From: Siderastrea siderea
Lineage: Eukaryota > Cnidaria > Anthozoa > Scleractinia > Rhizangiidae
Reading direction: 5' to 3'
NCBI GenBank assembly: GCA_964030785.1
Contig: OZ034978.1
Span: 13,878,453-13,942,452 of the forward strand
DNA length: 64,000 nucleotides
Part shown: in pieces, positions 25,301 to 36,800 of the stretch
Layout of the letters: the number at the start of each line of letters is the position of its first letter
How positions within the stretch are numbered: position 1 is the first letter of the stretch
Notes under the pieces: generated by a model
The model's database searches: none
What the model saw: the letters and a program-made list of their open reading frames with translations, nothing else
What the model was told of the DNA's origin: nothing
Translations under genes and position numbers: made by a program

Positions 25301-27700
25301 ATGACCCACCAAGCATAACATAAAAAACAAGAACTGACTACAACATTTATTTACCTGCCATCAGGACTGAATGACACTGAAATAACTGCTTCAGCATGAC
25401 CTGTCAGAAAAAGATAAACAATTTCAGTGGAATAAATAATTATAAGACATTGAAAAATGTTACACCATACACACTATATTACAATGGATGTCCTTGGTAT
25501 CCTTGCTAGCTATAGTGCCCACTTTTAAAACACAGGGTGTCCTCTTGATATAGGTTCAGTTAAGTTCCAAAACAATATTAATAGTTAATAATTGACCTCT
25601 TATATCACCACCATTATTGCCCCCACAGCATTTTGGCCCAGAGGCCAAAACCCAAGGACGCAGAATTGTTCAGAAGTCCCCGCATAATCATGGGAAATTG
25701 TTGTATACCAGATGAAATCTCGACTTGAACGAAGGCCAGGCATGCAAGATATTCTCGGGAAACTGCAATATTTATACAAGCCACTGCGGACATCAAATTC
25801 ATTTTACAAGACCTTCTGGAAACACTTTTCATAAGTGTCCTCTTTTAAGAGGCAGGTTTCTCATAACAAAATGGCTTGATTTTGGTGCCCGGGTCCGCTG
25901 AATACAGGTTCATTTAAAAGTAAACCTAAACATTTAGGGACTTAAGCTGGTGTCCGCTTAATATGGGGTTAGCTTAATACAGGTTTCACAGTTTAGAACA
26001 GAAATAATAAATGAGAAAGATTCCTTTTCAGGATCCACAATTTCATGATTAAGCCCAAGCTTTTGGCACCGATCATGATTCCATTGTCAAGCGAAGAACA
26101 TTGGTCATTGTGACTAAGACTGGTCAAAACCACCACACAAAATGTCCTTCACTTTAGAGTGTCATTATTCCTGCAACAATCCCGTTGACGTCAGACTGTG
26201 GCCTATGCCAATAAGGTGTTCTCCAGCTGCAGTCATTGACAAATTATCTCATCATGCTATATTATGCCCTGATGTTAACAGCGTGGCTGTCTGCCTCTTC
26301 GCCGCAATCATTGAGTCTCAAGATTGTGCTTCACTCTTATCTGGAGTATAACAGTTTTACCAACTATAACTCAAGACCCCTAGTTCAAACTGGTCATTAA
26401 TTATAAACAAATGTTATACCCGGAATGGTGCTTGTACATCTTGTTACTGCTCTGACTTTAAACACAGCCTGAGGCTGGTACACTATCTCCACCACCTTTT
26501 CTGTCTCCAATGTTTGAGATTCAAGTGTCTCCTCAAGACTTCCAGTGATTTCTGACTCATTGACGAAAAATGAGTATGGTATACTTTCATCCTGAATAAT
26601 AAACAAAACAACAAAGTTAATACGAAACAAAACAAAATTAAATAGTGTTATATAAGTCGAATAAAGGAGTAATGAAACACAAGTAGCACGTTATTACCTT
26701 TTGTAACACTGCATTGCAAACTAATTCTAGTTTATCAGGTGTGATATCAAGAGGCAGGTCAAATGGCGTGCCAATGAGCTCTCCAAGTTCACTCTTAAAC
26801 TGCGCAAGGATACGGCCTCCCTCACTAATGTGAATGAAAATGAGACATAAGGTGAAAAGATTAAGGTAATAGTAGTATAGTAACTAGATGGAGCCAGCAC
26901 TGTAGTAAAGGATACAAAATTCAGACCTGCAGAGTTAGTGGCATGCTAATACAATTTGGTTGGTACCTACATCAAACCAGAAGGCAAGCTCTGAGGCTGT
27001 GCATGAAGTACAAAATTCACAACGGCCTGGTTAATTAACTTGGGCACCCAAGACCTGATGCATCTACAAGGGAGACCATCAAGACACGTAACCTGCATGG
27101 TCATGAAGCCCCATTCTCACATACAAATTACCATCAAATGTCATTTGTGCCAAGAACTATTCACAAATGGAATGGCCTCCCAGGCTCTGCTCTGTGGTAC
27201 TGGGACCTAGCCTGGAGCCTTGCCACTTTGTCAGTAGCTACTGACCATGCTTAAGTTTTCATTTTCAAGCACCTGCATAATTCCGTGCCGATGCTCACGA
27301 GAATCTTCACGAAGAAGAAGGTGGGCTATTCAGGGAAGAGGGAGAATCTACGCCTCCCCCCCCCCCCCCCCCCACAACATTCCTTCCCCCCTTAGTGGTT
27401 CTTGTTAATTACGGTTTATTTACTTTGGTTAAAAGGGATCGCTTTAACCACTCCTTAAAAAATGTCTTTCCTTTTTAAGCTTAAGTCTTCTAGTTCTCAA
27501 GAGAAATTATATCCTGATCGCCACGGTCCAGACTTAAATAAAGACATGGGCATCTTTGATTAGAGAGTCTTAAGTTTGGCTTCAAACGAAAAATGATTTC
27601 ACATAATACTAACATAGCTTTTGAAGACAATAATCTTCGTCATGTAGAGCGTTAATTGAACCTCTTACCCTCATTATTTAGCCGTGATTTCTTACCTCAT
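13376..27700 (-). CDS. NLE1: Notchless homolog 1 (WD40 ribosome-assembly factor), all but the last exon
   Basis: Known role of the family (yeast Rsa4): a nucleolar WD40 protein that binds the Rea1/Midasin AAA ATPase through its N-terminal NLE domain during 60S pre-ribosome maturation; also tied to Notch signalling in animals. Exons, 5' to 3': 27700-27696, 26824-26698, 26591-26420, 25400-25355, 24542-24463, 24118-24042, 22709-22612, 21413-21377, 21210-21055, 20466-20428, 20128-19991, 19599-19503, 18967-18862, 18782-18740, 18634-18575, 17533-17477, 13446-13376. They join in frame to about 469 residues; the human protein is near 485. The start ATG sits five bases before a GTAAG donor and gives [12 protein letters not shown]. 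Seen motifs: [88 protein letters not shown] few residues (IW-) should follow in an exon not located. The 18634-18575 exon has an odd donor. Confidence 0.95.
13525..13565 (-). repeat. Dispersed repeat, GATAGCTCTTGCTAAGATCTGC family (fragment)
   Basis: Minus-strand fragment reading GATAGCTCTTCCTAAGATC. Longer plus-strand copies lie at 16425-16512, 40108-40200 and 47848-47925, sharing CTAAGATCTGCTTTT, CATAGTCATAAAC, GCAAAAATACCTTTGTATTAG. It lies next to a GGTAACCACG hairpin at 13.6, 40.0 and 47.8 kb, so the two may be parts of one larger element. Confidence 0.6.
13626..13740. mobile_element. Hairpin MITE with GGTAACCACG ends (copy 1)
   Basis: Ends GGTAACCACGTATTTTTCAG and, inverted, GGTAACCACGCATTTTTCAG enclose about 115 bp with ATAATTTTGCTTAAATTTGG. 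A second copy in the opposite orientation is at 47713-47838, and a partial one near 40017-40090. In intron 16 of NLE1. Confidence 0.8.
13941..14182. mobile_element. MITE with TAGAGCCCGTTTAGACATG-type ends
   Basis: Left end TAGAGCCCGTTTAGACATG and right end CATGTGTTAACGGGCCTTTA are imperfect inverted copies. Inside, GTGTAAACTAGCGGCGAT (14039-14056) pairs with ATCGCTGCTAGTTTACAC (14094-14111), and CAATTTTTGT blocks repeat. About 242 bp; in intron 16 of NLE1. Confidence 0.75.
14183..16420. other. Intron 16 of NLE1, no further feature
   Basis: No coding exon, RNA gene or clear repeat was found in this part of the 4-kb intron between the NLE1 exons at 17477 and 13446. Short open frames in it have no recognisable motif. 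Confidence 0.4.
16425..16512 (+). repeat. Dispersed repeat, CTAAGATCTGC family (copy 2)
   Basis: Shares TTTTTGGATTCCAATA, CCCTTGCTAAGATCTGC, CATAGTCATAAACTTTGC and ATACCTTTGTATTAG with 40108-40200 and 47848-47925. No inverted ends were seen. Confidence 0.65.
17170..17375 (+). mobile_element. tRNA-derived SINE (single copy of its family in the window)
   Basis: The head reads ACTGCTCAGTTGGTAGAGCG, a good tRNA A box (polymerase III promoter). A weak B-box-like region follows (GGTAAAGCCCTGGAACCG). The body continues TTCAAGCCTGAACTTTTCAGG, a small hairpin, then TTAAGTTGCGTTCATAACTG. It does not fold as a complete tRNA. Length and 3' limit are approximate. In intron 16 of NLE1. Confidence 0.75.
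17864..18055. repeat. GTTGAATG-motif repeat, possible MITE
   Basis: Left CCATTCAACACCGTTCAACA and right, inverted, GTTCAACATCATTCAACTC are alike, and GTTGAATG or its complement recurs several times between. Probably a decayed inverted-repeat element. A separate hairpin follows at 18104-18188, with arms GGTGCCTG and CAGGCACC. Confidence 0.4.
19010..19080 (+). repeat. SINE tail fragment
   Basis: GTAGTGGACTAGCACCCCGTCC followed by GGAG matches the body of the SINE copies at 22200-22510 (GATGGACTTGCACCCCATCC) and, inverted, near 23060 (GATGGACTAAGACACCGTC). Only this section is present. Confidence 0.5.
19076..19336 (+). repeat. CAGT tetranucleotide microsatellite
   Basis: About 260 bp of CAGT/CAGC/TAGT tetramers with the purest run at 19216-19264. 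It lies in the NLE1 intron between exons 13 and 12. Its frames read as serine-valine-glutamine repeats and are not genes. Confidence 0.95.
22200..22510 (+). mobile_element. Diverged SINE (TTGTTTCC-ACAGACAAGAAAC family), plus copy
   Basis: Shares TGTTGTTTCCACAGACAAG and GATGGACTTGCACCCCATCC with the minus-strand copy at 22950-23250. The tRNA-like head (near 22222-22245, GATGGTGTAGTGCACGTGG) is more decayed than in that copy. In an NLE1 intron. Confidence 0.6.
22950..23250 (-). mobile_element. tRNA-derived SINE, minus copy
   Basis: Read on the minus strand from about 23249: GGTTGCGGTGGTGTAGTGG then TTAGCGTG (A box), and GGTTTGAGTCC (B box, 23181-23191), spaced as in a tRNA promoter, then the body with TTGTTTCCTCAGACAAGAAAC and GATGGACTAAGACACCG. 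Same family as 22200-22510 and the fragment at 19010-19080, different from the 17170 SINE. Confidence 0.75.
23482..24028. mobile_element. MITE with CTGGTTTCC ends and GTTGCATTG minisatellite core
   Basis: Left end AACCTGGTTTCCGTATGGTC and, inverted, right end AAGGCTGGTTTCCTGTATGG. The arms go on for well over 100 bp: GACCGTTTTTGTCTGTGGAG then TTTTTGGTCAAGC on the left has its complement at 23895-23935. The centre (23625-23775) is a run of GTTGTGTTGCATTGCATTGT-like units. The same end type closes the small hairpin element at 59693-59858. In an NLE1 intron. Confidence 0.75.
24575..24715 (+). repeat. ATTT/TTTA simple repeat
   Basis: A run of TTTA, CTTA and ATCTATTT tetramers next to NLE1 exon 5. 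No other signal. Confidence 0.9.
25485..25990 (-). repeat. Decayed GTGTCC...TTAATACAGG repeats
   Basis: Scattered units such as GGTGTCCTCTTGATATAGG, GTGTCCTCTTTTAAGAGG, GGTCCGCTGAATACAGG and GGTGTCCGCTTAATATGG recur in the same orientation. This is probably an old tandem or a fragmented element. Borders are approximate. In an NLE1 intron. Confidence 0.45.
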
Positions 27701-27844
27701 TCTGCCAGTCTTTTGGATTTCCTGGATTTCCACGATTTCCACGTGAATTTTTTTTCTGTTTATTCAAGCCAGCGGTTAAAGCTTTCAGCAGTTGGTGCGT
27801 CAAGTACCAGAGGACCTGCGAGCGTGCGCGCTCGATTATTCAAG
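27701..27844. promoter_or_regulatory. Shared divergent promoter region of NLE1 and MRPL18
   Basis: The start codons of NLE1 (minus, 27700-27698) and MRPL18 (plus, 27845-27847) are separated by only these 144 bp, which must hold both 5' UTRs and the core promoter(s). It contains a GC-rich stretch (GCGAGCGTGCGCGCTCG, 27818-27834) and a short repeat of ATTTCC-ACG on the NLE1 side. No TATA box is obvious. True transcription starts cannot be fixed from sequence. Confidence 0.7.
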
Positions 27845-30800
27845 ATGGCTTCCAACATTAGGAGAATTACGCGATGTTTTTCTTCTCTTAGGCAAAGTTT
27901 CCCGCTATATTCTAAGATCGACCTGAATGCCATATCACGATCTATTACTATTCTTTCGAGGTGCAATCTTTCAATTGCTGCAAGTCAAGTAAAAACGAGC
28001 GACGACGAAGTGGAAAGTGGCCAGAAGGAGACAAAAATTCCAATTTTAAGTGACTTTGAGAACAGAAATCCACGAAATCCTGAGTATTTTGGGTACAACA
28101 AGCCAAGAGGGTATGCGACACAAAAGTATAGGAAAGATTTCTACAACAAGTAAGTCGTCCTCTTTATTGATCAAAAATCAGTTGATCAAAAATGGCATAT
28201 CTCATAAAATGCCTTTATTTGCGCTGATTAGTAAAAGTAATATTACAGTTGTAGGTTGCTATCGTAAACCAACAAATAGGTGTGGTATCAACTTTTATAA
28301 TAAAGTTTCGATATAACGCACGCTCTGATTGGTTGAAATAGCGTGCTTTATCAGAGTACAGATGCATGGAGTAGCCCATGACACCATTCTGCGTGCGCTG
28401 GCAAGTTGAAAACCTTTCTTGCGCGCGCTTGCAAGCTATGAAAAAAACTTGATTTCTTGCAATTAAAAGCCAGTTTCTTTACTGTGAGCAAAGCTATATT
28501 ATAAAACAAATAAAAAAGCCAAATCGTGCTTTGTTCTGTGATAAAGCACTTAAGGAAGTAGCCTGCGTAGCAAGCGTTTCCGTAAGGTTTTCCGCATGTT
28601 CGAGGCATTTTTTGTTTTTTAGCCGCGCGAAAATTGGGGCGAGCGCAAAAAAGTGCGTGACGGGGGAGGGGAAGGGAGAGAAGGAAATGCTTGCACGCAA
28701 ACCCCACGATTTTGAAAAACCCGTTCGCCCACGAACGGAGTTTCCTGATTGGCGCGGCATGGTAGTGTTGATTGCTAAGTGATAAATTCGTTAATCAAAT
28801 CAGGTATGTTCATTTGAGCGTGAACCGGCGTGATGAACACAACAAAAACGGCTGTGGTATCGCATCAAATCTTAGAGACTTGCGAGAAGCTTTTAGGGAC
28901 TCGGGAGAATTTACTCGAACAGTCTTGCGACAAGGACTCCTGCCTGGTGTAGTGTCGAGCAGCCGTTTGGACAAGTTCTCAGCAAGCTTCGGCCGAGTTT
29001 GGGTAACAGCAGACTGGCTGCTTATTGTATTCCGAATAAGTTCAAATAATGTACCTAAATTCCTAATTTTCCGCGCGCAAGGGTTGCAGACACGGTCCGA
29101 ATAAATCTGCGAGTTCTCGACAACTTCCATACCAACCGCTCGGCAAATATCCGCGAGAATTGTCCCAATATAACCACTTCTTTTTGACTCTTTGAATAGG
29201 TTTTCTGACCAAATAAAACGCGATTTTCCTGGCTGAGATATATTTCCAAATTTCACTCTGAAATTACAGCGACAAATCCTACACCGATCACTTGGTGTTT
29301 CGACGTTTTGAGCCTTCGACATGACACATCTCCGCGCTGAGTGTTTGGCAGTTCACGGGTTTTATCCACGTGTAGCATGTTTATATTTTGACGGAAGTAA
29401 TTCTGAAACATCCGGTAGTCTGTTATTCGTTACTTTATTGACAAGTTGTCACGTTATGAATTCATCCAACTGTGAAGGTGTCAAAGGGGCGTTTTTCAAA
29501 ATTGTGGGGTTTGCGTGCAAGCGTTTCCTTCTTTCCTTTCACTCCCCCTCCACGCACTTTTTTGCGCCCGCCCCAATTTTCCCGCGGCCAAAAAAGCGAA
29601 AAGTGCATCGAACGTGCGGAAAGCCTTACCGAAACGCTTGCTACGCAGGCTATTAAGGAAGTGACGAGAGCACTCAAGAAGTAGGGAGAAGCACTCGCCT
29701 GCGGCTCGTGTTCACCCGACACTTCTTTCGTGCTCTCGTCACTTCCTTGCGTGCTTTATCACAGAACAAAGCACAGTTTTGGCTTTTTTATTTGTTAAAT
29801 GGTTGCGTGAGTGTCGTGGAGATAGTATGCCATCCAACAGTAAAATTTCCGCACAGTCACTTACGTTAACTATGCATTCAACTACTTTCATACTTTTTCT
29901 TACAAACACAGAGCAATCAGTGTAAAACGCAGACTGCGGGCTGCGGACAGTGCAGACTGCAGAGGGTCATGTTAAAACGCAGACTGCAGACTGCAGACTG
30001 TGCAGACCACGCAGACTGTGCAGACCACGCAGACTGTGCAGACCACGCAGACTGTGCAGACTGTGAATTTTTATTGACTTATTATTTTTCAGTTTCTTTT
30101 GCCTTGGTTTGCTGAAGATGTGTTTACATATACTTTTTACTTTTTGCTATGCCTATAGATGCCTGGAAGCCAGGTATAGTTCTGGAAAAAATATGTAATC
30201 AATGTCCTAGTGGTCAGAAGTTCTAGAAGAATTTCTAAGGTCTGCTAGCTTGGAAAATTGAAGACTCGCAATTTCTTGCAACGGTTTCCTCAAATTTGCA
30301 TGTATGTACATTTCCACTGAGCTAGCTGTAGCTTTTCATGACTAAAGGGATATGGATTTGTAATTTTGTTCAGGAAAGAATGCGAACTCTGGTTTGTTTT
30401 GCCGTACGGTGTCGCTATCACAAAATAGACAACAATAATCAAGTTGATGTTGACATAGTAAACATTTCACTCACGTCGGTTTAAAATCATTCGGAATTAC
30501 TCAGTCGTCATCTCCTATGTAAAGCTTGTATTCAAATTACTGAGAAAAGATTTCAGCGAATGCAAGTGGATTTTTATTAGCGAATGTAAAAGCGAATAGA
30601 TTTTTCCCGACACACTGCCAAGGAGCCACAATGGCGAATTAGCAAATGGATTTATTGGGGAATGCAAGTTTTGTGGCAACATCCAATAATTTCATAACGT
30701 TCGGAAAGGTAGTGAATGGTTCATCTTACTTTCCAAGGCTCCTTTACTCTTCTGTAATGCCAAAATCAATAATAAGCAAACTAAGATCTGTAAAGTCTGT

Positions 30801-33800
30801 GGGAGAAAAAGAAGAGAACTTCAGCTCCACCAAAATGTGCAAATGAAACTGTAGGGTTTGCGTGACGGAAATCTTTGCAAGGAGCCGTGTACGTCACACA
30901 AATTTAGCGCTCCCTGATTGGCAAACTTTTGCCAAGGCGGAGAGACACGCCGCACAGTAACATGGAGAGTTCATGGTATGCTCAAGCTCGGAAACTTCGT
31001 AAACTGCAAAACCAAAATTCTCTTTTGAAACGCCTGGCAAAAAAATATGAAATACTCCCAGAAGGTGTGAATTGTCTTTCCGCTGAAATTGTTCGATAAT
31101 TTCTTACTAGGTAGTCTCCTACACAGCCCTTTTTAGGGTCGTCACGCAACGCTCCTCTTCACTTGCAGGGCATTTGTATTTTTTTGAGAACTCGGTGCCA
31201 AGCTGCTGGCCATGGCATCTTAATACGACAAAAAGTTAAACGTCCTAAACAGTACAACAAATCAAAGTTAACTTTAAAAAAACTACCAGTCTGCATAGCC
31301 TGTGTGGTCTGCACAGTCTGCAAGGTCTGCAGTCTGCATTTTAACATGGCCAGACTGCAGACCAGGGGTAAAATGCAGACTGAGGGTAAAAAGCAGACTG
31401 CAGACTAAGGGTACAATGCAGGCTAGGGTTGAAATGCAGAATGAAGACTGAAGTACTGCAGACCGGGGGGGGAATGAGAGAAAAGACAGCTGGAAATACG
31501 TCTGCGCTTGTAGAAGTTTGTAGAAATCTATTTTAAAAAATCCATTTAATATGGTCAAAATGTTTGTTTAAAGAAAAGTTTGTTTACTAATTGAGGAGTA
31601 GAACAGTTTTTCCACCAAGGATTGTCCGGGAATGCATTGTTCGTAAAAGAGTTTTGCTGTAGATCGTCTGCAGTCTGTAGTCTTCTTTCATCATTTTACC
31701 ACTAGCCTGCATTTTACTCTTAGTCTGCAGTCTGCATTTTACCCTCGGTCTGCATTTTACCCCTGGTCCGCAGTCCGCAGTCCGCAGTCCGCAGTCTGCT
31801 GTTTTCATTTTACACTGACTGTCATGAATAATGCTGAGAGTCAGAATATGCATGCATAATTAATATTTGGGGTTGTGTGAAAATTTTACCCATCCAACTC
31901 TCACACATTATGCGTGAGTCTCATGCCTGTCGATCAAAACATCGATCTCATGTGCATGGACCAATTTCTCACACCTGCTTTTAAATCCAGAATACTTCTC
32001 CATCAAATGCAATAACGCATAACATTAATTCGCTTTCTAAAAAGAAAAAAACAGTCAAGTAAACTGATACTGAATGTTGTGTTTGAATATCTGTTCAGAA
32101 GTCTTCGGTAGCGTTAGGAAGTTGTCAAAACATCTTAAGAACCCAAGTGGGGGGCAGGGTACTCCCTTATTCAAGCTAGATAGATATGTACAACACCGAA
32201 GGGTATGGTTTTCAAGCCATTTTAGTCTGAGATAGGGTATAGATGAAATAGGGTTAGGTTTGAGAGATCTGGTCTGGAATTGGGTATGATTTTTAGAAGT
32301 ACACTGTAGCTACTTTTTTATCTTCTCATCTCCTGAGAAGTGTAAGCAGTTCTTGGACAGGTCTGAAATAGGGTATTGAATTAGGGTAGGGAAAATCACA
32401 TATTTTGGTCTCAAATAGGGTAAGGGTTTGAAGGAGTGTGCCGCACACGCCCACCCAAATTGTCGGGGAGTACCCCCGTCCCTGGGCTTAAGAAATCTTC
32501 AGTTATGTTCGGACATAGTTGGAACATTTTCCAAAATCTTAGGTAATGTTCCGAAAAATTGTAACATCTTCGGAAATCTTTGGTGATGTCCAAAAATAGT
32601 TAGAACACCTTTGGAAATTTTTGCCAATGTTTGGAAATAGTCAGAACAGCTTTAAAAATTTGGGTAATATGCAAACACTGTCACGCATTTGATGCAGAAA
32701 AAGTTGGCAGGTATGAGATAGTAATATTGCCATATATACAATACAGCTCAAAAATAATGCATGCGCAAGAAGTGGCGAACTCAAAATCGAAAGTCTTAAA
32801 GAACACCTTTGCTTTTCAATGTTGCATGAGGTAAGGAGGAAAACTTCAACATCCACTCTAATTTTATTCCTCAAAACTTAAGTATTTGTTGCTGTAATAT
32901 TTCTTTACCGTAAGTTAAAAAAAAACAAAACTCGACCATGCCTTGTGCTAAAAAGCGGCGTATTGTGTCTTGTTGTGGGCCTTTTTTACCATATCCGCAT
33001 TGTATGAAGCTAGTGCAAAGAAGCGCAAAGAAGTTCTTGCGATCTGCACATCTTACCGCAAAAAAGTTCTTGCAGTTTTAACTTCTAACCGCAAAGAAGT
33101 TCTTGCGGCTTGCAGTATTCTAGTGCAAGTAGCCGCAAGAAGTCGTCTGCTTGCGGACGCAAAAAGAAGTGTTTGCGCGTGCCTTATTTTTGGGCTGTAC
33201 TGTAATGGCAGGTGTGATATGTCATGAGAAGTAGGTCATGCATCAGTCAATAATTTCCAGACATGTTACTTACTGTTTACATTCAACTACAGATCAAGCG
33301 TTTGAAGAGAAAGGATTGTACTGTCACAAGCTGCAAATATCTGATACAAAACTAAGTTATTTAATGATAAGTTGTACATTTGAGCATTTCACAAGAAATA
33401 TCAGTAAGTTGACCTTTCAATGTAGCTGACATCATTATCAACACTGGATAAATTTACATTTGTTGGAAGCTAACTGTGAATAAAAAGACATAGTTACATG
33501 GTGTGAGCTAGTTATTTGAATAATTTAGCGCCTATTGAGTCACAAGACAGATTGTACATTCAGTGATGGGTTGAGATCTTGAATGAATAAGATTTCATAA
33601 ATTAAACAGTCAAATTTGTTTCCGAATCGGCATTTTGGCTTTTCGGCACTTTTGTTTTAATTACAATTTAAAGTACAAAACTTAGCAGACACAACAAGAA
33701 AACATTATTATGGAGCCTTTGTGGCAATAATGGCATATCTTTACATCTGTGTTCATGAGCCAAAAGATTGGTAACATTTTCAAATACAGGGAATATAATT

Positions 33801-36800
33801 ATTATCCTGAGATCACCAACAAACAGTGCGTGATTTGTCTATTTAAGTGTGGTCTGTGTGATGCGGAAAACCAAAGTGTTATAGAACATGCACTCACATG
33901 ATCTTCAATTGGAAAGTATGTGCAACATCACGGACTCATTAAACCCGATCTGTCCAAGAACTTTCCAGTGCTCCGAAAGTACCGAAAACAAATTTGTCTT
34001 TATAGTTTATGAAATGTTATTCATTCAAGATCTCAACCCATCACTGAATGTACAATCTGATTCAATATGTCCCAGACTATTAAAATAACTAACACACCGT
34101 GCAACTGTCGTGTGATACGTCCCCCAAGGAAATTTATTGGTGAGTACAAAAAATATACACTGATATTTCTTGCAAAACTAAGTTGACAATAAAACTCCAA
34201 CACCATAAGGATGGTAGGTAATAAGGTTAAGTAAAAGACCTTGGATGCAGTAACACTAAATGTATGACTGAATAATTTGTGACAGCTACAAGAATAATGT
34301 TACAGCACTGTACGGGTAGCCTGAAACCGTTTTTCCAAGTTGATCTGAGATGAGATTGATGTCTATAGATATTTGGCATTTTTTCCTTATCTGATATTGG
34401 TATCGGAATCGTGATGTCACACTCAAGAATCACATTGTGACATCATCATTCAAGGTGGAGTCTAGGATTAAAAGGTTTGAAAATGCCTATTAAGTTGCTG
34501 GGCTGCAAGCACATACACAAACAGCTGAAAAATAGATATGTATAATCACATGCTTGTGCTTGAAAGGACTCAGCTTCTTTCGTAGGGGAACAGAGGGTTC
34601 AGACTCTCCCCCCCCCCCCCCCCCCCCGTTTCCATACCCTTTAATCCCGGTTTCCGCCCTATTTTGGTTGGCTCCCGCATCATTGCGCTTTTTGGATGGT
34701 AAAATATTCCCCATTGTTGCTTATTTTCCCCTATTTCTCTCACTTCCCATCACCTTGGGATTCCCACTTATCACCCCTGCATTCCCACTTCGTGTACACC
34801 CCCACCCCCTTTTCTCTCAGTCTCCCACCCCCTGTCCCCCTGTCCCCCTCCACTTTATAGAAACACATTTTCCATGTTAACAGCGTGGAATGTACATGTC
34901 CCAGCGATCACATGAGCAGTATCAAATGGCCTTGTGGGTATTGATATTTTAGGCATACCCAGGTATCGATGATGTCAAAGCTCTTGTAAGGGACCACCTC
35001 GGGAATTTAGAAAAGTGGTTGCAACCAGAGCTGGTCACTTAGCAGAATGGGCTGTCATAAGTGACCATGCAATGAAACGATTGAGGGTGGTCCAACATCA
35101 GAGCTCTTACATGTAGCATAAAGCTTGGGATATGTTAATGGTTACTAAAACTATTGACGTAATAATATAAAATAGTGTATCATTGCTATCATAGAAGAGG
35201 TTGGCAAGCATACAAATCACGTATCCAAAAGGGAAAGACCAGTCAGTAATTCACAGAAGTAGTTGCAGTTGCTTATGACAGCTTTTGATTACAAAGTTTA
35301 AGTGACAATTCAAACAGGGTTTCACAAGACCGGTCATAACTAGAGCTGGTCACTTACAAGAGAGGTCACAAAGAGAGCTTCAACTGTAGCTGATAAGATG
35401 AGAGATTTTTTCTGCTTACAGAGCACTGAGGTTGAAGTCCCAAAGTAAATAATCTCTGGAAGGGTCCTCAGCAGGCATTCTTGTCTTTTTTTTTTCTTAT
35501 ACAGGTTAAAGTTCATTATCTCAAACCGACATTCAAGAGCTGAGGTGTCGCACAACAGTGGAGTGGTCCTTGCTTCAGCATCTACCACAGAGTTTGAAAT
35601 AACAAGACATCTTTACAAAACTACAGACATCAGTGCTGCAAAGAACCTTGGTAGGGTGTTGGCTCAGCGATGCCTAGAAGCAGGAATCACAAGAGTATAC
35701 TGGGAGCCACAGTATGGTGACAGACAAAAATTACGGGTGAGTTGTTTACTTTACTACATGTATGTATTTAACAATTATTCACGGAATAGTGGTGAATAGT
35801 GGTAGATATTTACCAAGCTGGGAAATGGTGAGGGAAATATCTACCACTCTTCACTGACACTGAGGTGAACAATTTTTCTAGTATTTACCAAATCAGTGGA
35901 CAACCAGCACAAAATATTTCCCATCTTTCTGAGAAATGAGGAAAAACTTGCATGGAAAACCCAGACGTTGGAGCTAGGTTATCAGCTCATATACCTGTTG
36001 TGACCAAATATGGTCAGTGGGCACTAAACAACAAAGTGAGCTTAAAGTCCCCCCCCCCCCCCCCCCCAAGCCACCCGGCAAGAAAAACTGATGGATGAGG
36101 AAGATCACTTTGCAGCAAATTTGAATTAAGCAGAAATCCCAACAGCGTCACTGAGACACAAATCAAAATTGTTCCGGAGTGCCTGGTTTCTTAGGATGAC
36201 AAGAATCTGTAGAAATAGAAATTTAAGCACTTAGCGTTGTGTTTACAATTAAGCTTATTTCTTTCATGTCACTTCGATCAGTAAATTTTTACAAATGGTA
36301 GGTTTTATCAGGAACTAACAAGGCTTTCGGCTTCGAAATATCAAGACAAGACATAAGATAAAACACAGTAAAAAGGGAAAAACTGTCACAATTTCATGGC
36401 GAGTCAGAATGAAAATCACGAAGCAATCTAAACAAGTATTGAACAAACTACCAAGAAGGAAAGAAGGCCAACTTCTTTTTCGACTATACCACGCAAAACG
36501 GACACTGGTTTACCTGCACTCATTGTACCTTTGTGTTCCAAAAGCTCCAAATGTTCAGCTACAAATCGGATACCACGTAAAAGGAGTGGAATTGCTTCCC
36601 CAGTTGTTTAAGTGTTGTTTTTACCATTTCGTCCGCAACCTCTAAACTGAGAACAACTGCGTTTTGTGCTTTGCGTTTAACAAACTGAGATGGTGAATTC
36701 TGATGTTCCTCACAACAGTAATCTTGTTTCTGAGCTGCATAGAATCTACCTGTTCAAGTTCAAATTCTGTCTTCAGTTCGATCAAACATGCATATGATGG

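Noticed and set aside
36409..36645. 78-codon plus-strand frame in MRPL18 intron 2
   Set aside because: No recognised motif or splice sites; its end abuts a dispersed repeat.
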